From positions 1 through 7,575 of the forward strand of contig JAOPVG010000033.1 of NCBI GenBank assembly GCA_025966255.1: a DNA stretch of 7,575 nt, in the 5' to 3' direction. The number at the start of each line of letters is the position of its first letter. Position 1 is the first letter of the stretch. A program made the position numbers and the translations under genes. This document shows, piece by piece, positions 1-7,400 of this stretch. The notes below the pieces were generated by a model. It was given only the letters and a program-made list of their open reading frames with translations, did no database searches and had not been told where the DNA came from. Origin of the DNA: Jatrophihabitans sp. GTDB lineage: Bacteria > Actinomycetota > Actinomycetes > Mycobacteriales > Jatrophihabitantaceae.

Positions 1-362
1 CCCAGCCGCTGCCCGGCAGCGGTGGACGACGCGGCGTGGACGGTGACGATCCCGCCGACCTCCTTGCCGAAGTCGAGCGTGATCGACGAGCCGGCGCCGT
101 GCAGCGTGGTCGGCTGGCCGTGCAGCACCGCCGTCGGCGCCGATACTGAACCGGTGGTGCGGTAGATCGTCGTCGCGGCGACCGTCCGACTCGCGGGCGC
201 GTAGTTGTACTTGTCCCACGGGTTCGCGGCCGGCTTCGCCGGGTGGTCGGCCACGCCCGCCGCCGCCGAGCGGACCGACGCCGACGCCGACGGGACGGCG
301 GCGCTGAGCCCGGCGACGGCCAGGCTCACACCGACCAGCGCACCTACCGTTCGGCGGTTCAC
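1..362 (-). CDS. Secreted protein, N-terminal part; probable third alpha-L-rhamnosidase-type glycoside hydrolase (3' end outside window)
   Basis: Seen: an open frame of 120 codons runs from a GTG at 362-360 off the window edge. The first ~28 residues are a clear Sec-type signal peptide: basic n-region (MNRR), hydrophobic core (about residues 6-23) and an ASA cleavage site near residue 28. A short low-complexity linker follows, then a mature start reading NPWDKYNYAPASRTV and, from about residue 97, a beta-rich stretch with LDFGKEVGGIVTV. Family knowledge: this 'W-x-x-Y-x-x-APASRTV ... LDFGKEVGG' opening is one I associate with secreted actinobacterial GH78-like rhamnosidases; the LDFGKEVGG strand resembles the YDFGQNYVGQ strand of the upstream GH78 gene. 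Start choice: the GTG overlaps the upstream TGA as GTGA and has a GGAG 8 bases before it. The overlap implies co-transcription and probably coupled translation with the GH78 gene. The catalytic residues lie outside the window, so the family is an inference; another secreted glycosidase is possible. Confidence 0.75.
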   Translation of the reverse strand, partial: MNRRTVGALVGVSLAVAGLSAAVPSASASVRSAAAGVADHPAKPAANPWDKYNYAPASRTVAATTIYRTTGSVSAPTAVLHGQPTTLHGAGSSITLDFGKEVGGIVTVHAASSTAAGQRL

Positions 363-3300
363 GGCGTGAGCTCCGCGACCCGGCTGAAGCTGTCCTGGGT
401 GGCGGTCACGACGAGTCGCACCTGCGTCGTCGTCACCGCCGCCGGGAAGGGAATCCATCGGTACACCGCGGAGTTGCCGGTCACCTCGGTCTGCGTCACC
501 CATTGCGCTCCATCCCAGGTCTGCACTGTGAATGCCGTCGGTACGCCGTCGCTCATGGACGCGAACCCGACTCCGGTCAGCTGAGTAGCCGCCGGGCTTG
601 TCACGGTGAGCGTGTCGGGGGACTGCCCAGCCGTGTCGTCGTTCCAGAAGGTCGCGAGGTCCCCGTCGATCGCGTTGGCCGCGACGTACGTGCGGGTGGC
701 GCCGTTGACCACGTTCGGCGCGTGCTCGCTCGACGCCGCCGCAGTGGTGCCGGCCGGCCAACCGCCGAACACGAGCACGTCCACCGTCGAACCAGCAACG
801 GTGCCGTCCGGCGCGCGGGCCGTCACCGTCACCGGATGGACCCCGCCCGTGGCGCCGCTGGGGACGGTCACGTGAACTGTGGCGAGCGTGGCGGTTTCGC
901 CGGAGGTCAGGGCGACCTTCGCCGGCGTCGCCTGCGCCGTCCAACCACTGGGGACGACCGCGCTCAGCTGCGCGGACCCTCCGCTGGTCGAGTGCCCCTC
1001 GACGAGCACCGGGATGTCGCCGCCGTGGCCCGCCGTGATCGGTGCCGGGCTGCCGGTCGACGTGACCGCGAGTTGGGTGACCGGCGTCCGCGGGGCGCGG
1101 ACGGTGAACGTGTAGTCGCCCGACCCGGCCGTCATCGTCAGCGCGCCATTGGCGACCTTGTGCACCGTGAGGCCCGGGTCGGCGTCAGCCGCGTGTCCAC
1201 CGGTGAACACCGTGTACCCGCCCTCGCGGACGGTCGACGCGGCGCCACCGGGCAGCGGCAGCTTGATCGTCGCGGTCGACCCGACCGGTACCTGCGCGTG
1301 GTAGGTCAGCGTGTCGCCGTTGACGCGCCACGCGCTGGCGATCGTCCCGCGCACCGTCTGCTGCTGCGCACTGACGTGGCTCAGGTTGCCCACCACCGAC
1401 GGCGCGAGCGTGAAGGTGCGGAAGCCGGCCGTCCCCGGCTGGATCCCGGCGAGCTGCTGGTAGTACCACTGCCCGATCGAACCGGCCAGGCCGATGTGGT
1501 CCTTGGACGACGTGCCGTCGGGCGCCGAGGAGTCCACCCACTTCTCCCAGATCGTGCCGGGTCCCTTGGCCAGCATGTAGCCGAAGCTCGGGTAGTCGGT
1601 GCGCTGGGCGATCGCGAGGGCAATGTCGTTGCGGTGGTACTTCGCGAGCGCCTGGTAGACGTAGGTCGTCCCCACGAATCCGGTGGTGACGTGGTTGTTG
1701 TGGGACACGATGTCGGCGACGAGCTTCGCGACAACGGCCGACTCATGACCGGCCGGCACGATCCCGAGCGCGAGCGGCATCGCGTACGACAACTGGGTTC
1801 CGGTGCCGTACGTGTCGTGCGCGGCGTCGAAGTACTTGTTGGTGAAGCCGGTCGTGATGTCGGTGGCCAGCTGCCGGTACTTGGCCGCGTCGGCGGTGTT
1901 GCCGAGCGCCGCGGCAATGTTGGCGAGCAGCCGGCTGTCGATCAGGTAGAACAGCGTCTGGAAGTACACGTGCGGCGTGCTCACCGTCGCGAGCCAGTCG
2001 TCGCCCCACGAGCCCGGCGCGTTCACCACGATGTGGTTGGCGTCGCTGATCGTGGCGAGGTAGTCGACCCAGTTCTTCACCTGCGCGTAGTTCTGGCGCA
2101 GCACCGTGCGGTCGCCGTACTGGGTGTAGCTGTCCCAGACGATCTGCGGGAACGCGGTGCCCCACGCCGGGTCGGTGTAGAACCGATCCCCCTCGCCCTG
2201 GTCCGGCGACACCGACGGCACGCTGCCGTTGGGGTTGATGCTGGTGCGGATGTCACCGAGCCACTTCGAGTAGAGCGACTGCATGTCCAGGTTGGCCAGG
2301 GCCTCGGCGTCGGTGTCACCCGCGTCGCCGAGCCACCCGCGCTTCTCCCGCGTCGGACAGTCGAGCGGCATGCCCTGCAGGTCGTTGAGTTGCGTCTGCA
2401 CCAGCGCGCCCTGGATCTGGTTCAACAGCGGATCGGACGTGGTGAACGAGCCGGTCGTGGCGACGTCGGTGTGGATCACATCGGCGACCACGCTGATCTT
2501 GGTACCGGCCGGCAGGCCGGTGACCTCGGCATAGCGGAAGCCGGCGTAGTTCAGCGTCGGCGTCCACGTCTGGGTGCCGGAGCCGTCGAAGGTGTACTCG
2601 TCCTTCTGCCGGCCGGTGTCCGTCGACGAGAAGCTGATGTTGGACGTAGTCACCCGGCCGGCCGAGTCGAGCAGCTCGCCCTTCGTGATCGTGGCGGTGG
2701 TGCCGGCCGGCGCGGATGCCCGCAGGGTCACCTGCCCGACGTAGTTCTGTCCGAAGTCGTAGACCATGACGCCGCTCGCAGGCGTGGTCGTCTTCTTGGG
2801 GGCGACGGTGTCGACGATCCGCGTCGGCGGGGTGGTGTCGGCCTCGAGGTGGGTCAGGCCGAACGTCTGGGTCGGGTGTGGCCCGTACACGCCGAGCTCG
2901 GCCAGCCGGAACGTGCAGCTCGTATCCCGGCACGGCAGCACGGTGGCGGTGACCCGCACGTACCGGCCGGTCCCGGACGTGGTGAACGGCACCGGCGCCG
3001 TGCCCGGGTTGGGCTGGTCGCTGCCGGTGCGATCGACCACCGTGGTGGCGGTGCCGAACGTTGGATCATCGCTGACCTGCACCAGGTAACGCACCGGGAA
3101 GCCGGCACCCGGGAAGTCGCCGGCCGGGTCATTGGTGGGACGGGCCGGAAAGAGCGTGATGCCGGCGATGTCCTGGGACCGGCCGAGATCGACCTGCACC
3201 CACTTCGGGGTGAGTGCGCTCGACGCGGTGCCCGAGTGGTAGCCCTCGCTCTGGCCGGTGGACATGTCGATGCCGTCGACGAGCGCAGCGCGCGACCAAC

Positions 3301-4327
3301 CGCAACAGGCCGTCTCGTCCAGCGCGGTCACCGGCTGGTTCAGCGCCAGGCTGGTGGCCTTGGCCACCGGCGCGTACACCGGCACGGCCGTCCAGGCGCT
3401 GTCGTCGAAGGCTGCGGTGTCCCACCCGGCGATCTGCTTGCGGGCGTCGTAGCTCTCGCCGTAGTAGAAGTCGTCCTTCGTGACGGGCCCGGCGGCGGTC
3501 TTCCAGTTCCCGTCGGTCGCGATCGTCGCGTGCGTGCCGTCGCGGTAGGTGACGCTGAGCTGGGCAATGAAGGTCGGGGCGCCTGGGTGCTGCGCCTGGC
3601 CGACGGTGACGGCCAGCGCGTTGCGACCCTGGTGCAGCTGGTCGGTGACGTCGAAGGTGCGGTAGACGACCCGCTTCGCGTAGTCGGTGATCGATGAGTC
3701 CAACACCCGCTTGGGATCGACGGGGGCACCGTTCAGGTGCGGCACGACGAGGCCCTGGGCGCCGATGTAGAGGCGGGCGCGCACGACCCCCTTCGGCAGC
3801 TCGAACGAGCGCCGGGCCAGCGCACCGTCAGGAATCTGCAGCCACGCGGCGGTCCAATCGGCCACGCCGAGCAGGCCGACGTCGAAGCGCTGCGCGGACG
3901 ACCACGCCGAGCCCCGACCCTCCTTGTTCCAGGTACGCACGGACCACTCGTAGGTGTGGTCGGCCTGCAGCGCGGGCCCGCGGTAGGCGACGCCGGTCGA
4001 GGTGGCCGAATACACCTGCGCGGAGTCCCAGACCGGCACGCCGGGCTGATCGCGGTCAGCCGGAAGGTCGGTGACCCGCACCTCGTACGCGGTCTGCGCC
4101 TCGCCCCGGCCGGAGTCCTCGACCGTCCACGACAGCGTGGGCCGGGCGGTGTCGACGAGCGCGTCAGTGGCCTGGCCGCTCACCCGCAGGTGGGTCGGCG
4201 CTTGGGCGCTCGACCGGGCCGCCTGCTGCTGCGGCTTCGCCTGGGTCACCGGAGCGAGCGCGATCACCGCCGCCAGGGTGGCGCCGAGCGCTGTTACCGA
4301 CCTTGTCCGGATGCCCATCCGACCCAC
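359..4327 (-). CDS. Secreted multidomain GH78 alpha-L-rhamnosidase with internal and C-terminal discoidin-type modules
   Basis: Role: predicted extracellular inverting hydrolase removing terminal alpha-L-rhamnose from glycans or glycosides. Seen, by residue: signal peptide 1-30 (basic MGIRTR, hydrophobic core, TQA cleavage site); Fn3-like domain ~45-150; Bac_rhamnosid_N-type beta-sandwich ~155-315 (the region holding CBM67 in Streptomyces avermitilis SaRha78A); inserted discoidin-like domain ~325-482 with cysteines 341, 342, 466 and 471; beta domain ~488-625 containing YDFGQNYVGQ; (alpha/alpha)6 catalytic barrel ~627-965; Bac_rhamnosid_C-like domain ~966-1080; NEW3-like domain ~1083-1187; discoidin-like tail ~1193-1322. 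The barrel carries DCPTREKRGWLGD (656-668), with E661 the likely general acid, and GTIWEKW (924-930), with E928 the likely general base; H944 lies near the usual conserved histidine. At 1322 residues it is longer than many GH78 enzymes because of the added modules. Start: GTG at 4327 is the first start after an in-frame TGA; ATG at 4318 (residue 4) is an equally credible start, and both have weak ribosome sites. The exact substrate is unknown. Confidence 0.95.
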   Translation of the reverse strand: MGRMGIRTRSVTALGATLAAVIALAPVTQAKPQQQAARSSAQAPTHLRVSGQATDALVDTARPTLSWTVEDSGRGEAQTAYEVRVTDLPADRDQPGVPVWDSAQVYSATSTGVAYRGPALQADHTYEWSVRTWNKEGRGSAWSSAQRFDVGLLGVADWTAAWLQIPDGALARRSFELPKGVVRARLYIGAQGLVVPHLNGAPVDPKRVLDSSITDYAKRVVYRTFDVTDQLHQGRNALAVTVGQAQHPGAPTFIAQLSVTYRDGTHATIATDGNWKTAAGPVTKDDFYYGESYDARKQIAGWDTAAFDDSAWTAVPVYAPVAKATSLALNQPVTALDETACCGWSRAALVDGIDMSTGQSEGYHSGTASSALTPKWVQVDLGRSQDIAGITLFPARPTNDPAGDFPGAGFPVRYLVQVSDDPTFGTATTVVDRTGSDQPNPGTAPVPFTTSGTGRYVRVTATVLPCRDTSCTFRLAELGVYGPHPTQTFGLTHLEADTTPPTRIVDTVAPKKTTTPASGVMVYDFGQNYVGQVTLRASAPAGTTATITKGELLDSAGRVTTSNISFSSTDTGRQKDEYTFDGSGTQTWTPTLNYAGFRYAEVTGLPAGTKISVVADVIHTDVATTGSFTTSDPLLNQIQGALVQTQLNDLQGMPLDCPTREKRGWLGDAGDTDAEALANLDMQSLYSKWLGDIRTSINPNGSVPSVSPDQGEGDRFYTDPAWGTAFPQIVWDSYTQYGDRTVLRQNYAQVKNWVDYLATISDANHIVVNAPGSWGDDWLATVSTPHVYFQTLFYLIDSRLLANIAAALGNTADAAKYRQLATDITTGFTNKYFDAAHDTYGTGTQLSYAMPLALGIVPAGHESAVVAKLVADIVSHNNHVTTGFVGTTYVYQALAKYHRNDIALAIAQRTDYPSFGYMLAKGPGTIWEKWVDSSAPDGTSSKDHIGLAGSIGQWYYQQLAGIQPGTAGFRTFTLAPSVVGNLSHVSAQQQTVRGTIASAWRVNGDTLTYHAQVPVGSTATIKLPLPGGAASTVREGGYTVFTGGHAADADPGLTVHKVANGALTMTAGSGDYTFTVRAPRTPVTQLAVTSTGSPAPITAGHGGDIPVLVEGHSTSGGSAQLSAVVPSGWTAQATPAKVALTSGETATLATVHVTVPSGATGGVHPVTVTARAPDGTVAGSTVDVLVFGGWPAGTTAAASSEHAPNVVNGATRTYVAANAIDGDLATFWNDDTAGQSPDTLTVTSPAATQLTGVGFASMSDGVPTAFTVQTWDGAQWVTQTEVTGNSAVYRWIPFPAAVTTTQVRLVVTATQDSFSRVAELTP
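371..374 (-). promoter_or_regulatory. Ribosome binding site for the overlapping downstream gene, inside the GH78 coding end
   Basis: On the minus strand GGAG lies 8 bases before the GTG at 362-360, within the codons for the final V-A-E-L-T-P of the GH78 enzyme. It supports this GTG as the real start and fits translational coupling through the four-base GTGA overlap. Confidence 0.6.
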
Positions 4328-4339
4328 CGCCCGCTTCGT

Positions 4340-4355
4340 TTGTAAATCGTTTCAA
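4340..4355 (-). promoter_or_regulatory. Putative LacI-family-type operator upstream of the GH78 gene
   Basis: On the minus strand the bases TTGAAACGATTTACAA form an imperfect palindrome: outer TTG/CAA and inner AA/TT pairs match, the centre does not. LacI-family operators in actinobacteria are commonly AT-rich palindromes of the TTGnAAACGTTTnCAA sort, often in front of sugar-hydrolase genes. The element is an AT-rich island in very GC-rich DNA, 12 bases before the GTG start, and it covers the transcription start predicted from the promoter at 4361-4389. That position would allow repression until a sugar inducer is present. The regulator is not in the window; this is inference from pattern and position. 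Confidence 0.4.
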
Positions 4356-4360
4356 TCGTC

Positions 4361-4389
4361 ATTGGATGACACCAGAGCGAAACGGACAA
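4361..4389 (-). promoter_or_regulatory. Putative sigma-70-type promoter for the GH78 gene and its downstream partner
   Basis: On the minus strand TTGTCC (4389-4384) and TCCAAT (4366-4361) are separated by exactly 17 bases. Each matches the -35 (TTGACA) and -10 (TATAAT) consensus at 4 of 6 positions. Transcription would start near 4354, inside the operator-like palindrome, giving a leader of roughly 27-36 bases. The match is modest and actinobacterial promoters are variable. It would allow the two downstream genes to be expressed separately from the GH106 gene. Confidence 0.35.
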
Positions 4390-4405
4390 GAGCGGCCGAA
4401 CAGGA

Positions 4406-4421
4406 TGGCCGAATGCGGCCA
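4406..4421. repeat. Short inverted repeat in the intergenic gap (6-bp stem, 4-base loop)
   Basis: TGGCCG at 4406-4411 and CGGCCA at 4416-4421 are exact inverted copies around the loop AATG. The stem is short but GC-rich and has no T-run after it, so it is at best a weak, non-canonical terminator. It could equally be a protein-binding site just upstream of the -35 element. A second GGCCGAA copy lies at 4394-4400, matching 4407-4413. Confidence 0.35.
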
Positions 4422-4447
4422 ACCCGGGAGGAATCGCCAGCGACCGT

Positions 4448-4462
4448 GATCGGCGCGCGATC
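4448..4462. repeat. Short inverted repeat just after the GH106 stop codon
   Basis: GATCG (4448-4452) and CGATC (4458-4462) are exact inverted copies around GCGCG. The repeat begins 5 bases past the TAG at 4468-4470. A five-pair stem without a U-tract is too weak to call a terminator with confidence, but some actinobacterial genes end with U-less hairpins. Together with the repeat at 4406-4421 it may reduce read-through into the GH78 gene. Confidence 0.25.
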
Positions 4463-4467
4463 TTCGA

Positions 4468-7400
4468 CTACGGGCGAGCTTGGAGCTCGATCACCCGGCT
4501 GTAGTGATCACGCGCGTTGAGGATGGTCGCGCGCACCGCGCTGGCTCGCACCGCGGGGAACGTCGCCGACATGTGCCCGGAGGCGTTGTTGCGGATCGTC
4601 CCGACCGTCGTCCAGGAACCGTCGACCAAGACCTCGAGATCGACGTCGAGGACGCCCTCCTGCGTGGCCGGATACGCGCTCGAGTCCAGCGTGTAGAGGG
4701 TGACGTCGCTGATCGGCGCGGGCGCGGCGAAGGTGACCGTCACCGAGTCCGGGAACGCGTCGATCGTTGCGTCGTTCCAGCCCTGGCCCTGGTCCCAACC
4801 GGCCGAGCTGAGGTCGCCGTCGTTCACGCTCGCCACGGGATGCCCGTCGTACGTCGAGGACGCGGACGCGACGCCGAAACGCGACGCGAGTTCGAGGTGC
4901 ACCGGCACGGTGTAGTCGGCGCCGGCCGCGTTCAGAGTGACCGAGCCCGAGCCGGGAACCGAGGCGCTCGTGGTTGCGGTGACCGACATCGTCAGCGTGG
5001 TGGCGTCGTTGCGCCCCACGTACGGCGCGGGCGACGACAAGGCCACGGTGAGCCCGGCCGACGCCTGCGCGCTCACCGGCACCGGGCCACCGGTCCCGCC
5101 GTACCGCCGCACGATGACGGGCACCGACACGGTCTGGCCGGGCGCCACCTGAACCGATGCCTCCGGGGTGATCGAGACCAAGCCGGCGTGGGGTGCCGCG
5201 GGCAACCGGAACGGCACCCACTGCGCGGGGGTCAACGTCACCGGTCCGAGCAGGCCGGACGCCTTCGCGATCCCATGCGTGTTCGCGAGGGTGTTGGTGA
5301 CGCGGACCGAGATCGTGTTCGAGCCCTCGACGAGCGCGCTCGTGACGTCGAGTTCGTACGGCTTCCACAACACCGGATCGAAGGCGTGGCCGTTCACGAC
5401 CACTTGGGCCGCCGAGCCGACGTCGCCGAGGTCGAGCGTCCAGCGTCGATCGCGGAGCGCTCCGGCGGGCACGTCGAAGCTGCGTCGATAGGTCGCGGCG
5501 CCGGTGTAGCCGGGGTCGGTCGTGGTCCATGATCTCAGCGGCTGCGCCGTCTCGACGGCGCCGGGTTTCTCGAGCTGCACCGACCAGTCGCCGTCCAAGC
5601 GCAGCGGGTCGAGACCGGCGACGGCCGGGGCCTCGCCGCCGAAGTACGTCGACCCCGACTGTCCGACCAGGTGGACGGGCTGGTCCCCGGCCACCAACAA
5701 CCGGCCGGTCATCGCGTCCCGGTGCACCTGAAGATCGGTGACCGGTTCTCCGCCCAGCACGAGGTGCGGAGCCGACACCGGGGCCTTCGGGTCGACGACG
5801 ACGATGGTTGTCTCGTACGGCTGCAGCGTCAGCGGCACCGTGGTACCAGCCGCGCCGACCTCGTAGGCCGGCGCAGTCACCGTCGCACCGGTGCGCGGGT
5901 CCCACGTCTGCGGACGCCCGGACACCGGGAACGTGGCCGCGGTGTGCACCGCGGTACCCGACTCGTTGTTGATCAGGAACGCGGTCTGGTTCCCCGTCTT
6001 CACCCGCAGCACCCGGACGGCCGGCGCCGCCGGCGAGAGCTGCGCCGCCGCGACGCCCGCGGCCGTGGTGGCAGCGGCGAGGCCGGCCGGCGTCGCGATC
6101 CGTACCGCCCGCCCGCTACCGAGACTGGTGGCGGCGTTCGGACCGGCCGCGAACAGTTCTCTGAGTGCGGCCGCCAACGCGGGGTCGTGCCCGTCGGTCT
6201 CCTCGGCGGGCAAGGTCCCGATCGCCGCCAGCGTGCCGCCCGAGCGCACGAACGACGTCAACGTCGACACGGTCGCGACGCTGATCGTCGGCGTCTGTGG
6301 CAGCACGGCCAGCCGGTACCGCTGGTCTCCGACTGCCAGCGCGCCGTGCGAGACCCGGGCCGGTGTGCGCACCGCCGGGTCGCCGGACAGCGCCGCGTCC
6401 GGCAGCAGGTCGAAGTCCGTCTGGGCGTCCTCGAGCGCGTTGTTGGCAGCCGTGAAGTGCGTATCGATCGCCGCGGCGGCGGCGCCGTCCGGCCACGCTT
6501 GGGACGCCTGCTCCGGCACGATCAACGCCGTCGGCGCCACCGCCTGCCCGGAGGCGACGTAGTCGATGCGACCGATCCAGTCGTTGAGCGGATTCGACTG
6601 GTTCCACCACGGATTCATGCCTTCGAACTGGGTCGGGTAGACGACGTTGTTCGGATCCGTCCACAGCGCATGCAGCGCATTGAGGTTGATACCCCGCACG
6701 GCGAAGGCGCCGAGAGTGGCCTGCATGTACTGCGGGTCGGTGTCCCAACCGTGGCCGCCGAAGCTCTCGAGCAGCACCTTGTCGGCGCCGTTCTGGTGGG
6801 CGGCGCTGGCCGGGTAGCGGGGCAGCATCGTGCGGCCACCGGGCTGGTACTGATTGAAGATGACGTCCGTTCCCGGGACCTGCGCCCACTGGTTGTCCTT
6901 GCTCAGATCCCCGGTGCTCTTGACCTGCTCGGCCGGGCCATATTCGTCCCAGAGCGGGTTGGAGATGAAGCCGACGTGGTGCGCCGCCATCCAGTCGCCC
7001 TGCACCTTGTAGTACGAGCGGGCGAACAGATCCGAGACCGACTGCCAGTACTTGCCACGCAGGACCCGTCCGCTGCGACCGAGGTCGTCATAGGCGGCCG
7101 ACAGCGCCGGACCCAGGGCGGCACCGGCGCCGGCGACCGTCGTCGGCAACCCCGGCGTCCACGGGAACGTGTTGAAGTGCGCGGTCGCGGACGGGATGTA
7201 CGGCTCGTCGTCCCAGAAGCCCTTCAGCACCGATCCGAACGCCCACGGGAAGCGGCGGTAGTACTCGCCCGGGACGATGTCCATGAGGCGCTGGGTAGCC
7301 TGCGGGTCCATCAGGTCGAGGTAGCCGTTGTCGCCGTCGAGGTAGGTCTTCGAGAACGTGTCGACGGTCCAGTCGCCTGCGGGGACCTGCCAGGTGCCGG

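Noticed and set aside
275..292. Three tandem CCGACG units in the signal peptide region of the 1-362 gene
   Set aside because: They only encode part of an Ala-Ser-rich signal peptide end. Such short repeats are common in GC-rich secreted genes and there is no sign of phase variation.
503..3697. A 1064-codon open frame on the plus strand antisense to the GH78 gene
   Set aside because: It is rich in Arg, Gly, Val, His and Asp with no recognisable domain, signal or ribosome site. It mirrors the codon bias of the minus-strand GH78 gene, which has clear domains. Long antisense frames are expected at this GC content.
4328..4467. A strong rho-independent terminator after the GH106 gene
   Set aside because: Only weak 5- and 6-pair stems are present and none is followed by a T-run on the minus strand, so I list them as inverted repeats instead.
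4426..4520. Plus-strand GGGAGGA followed by GTG at 4446 and a 25-codon frame ending at 4520
   Set aside because: The spacing of 13 bases is too long for a ribosome site, the peptide has no features, and it runs into the antisense of the GH106 coding end.
4480..5532. A 350-codon plus-strand open frame opposite the GH106 gene
   Set aside because: It has arginine-rich shadow composition without motifs, and lies fully inside a gene with strong family signatures on the other strand.
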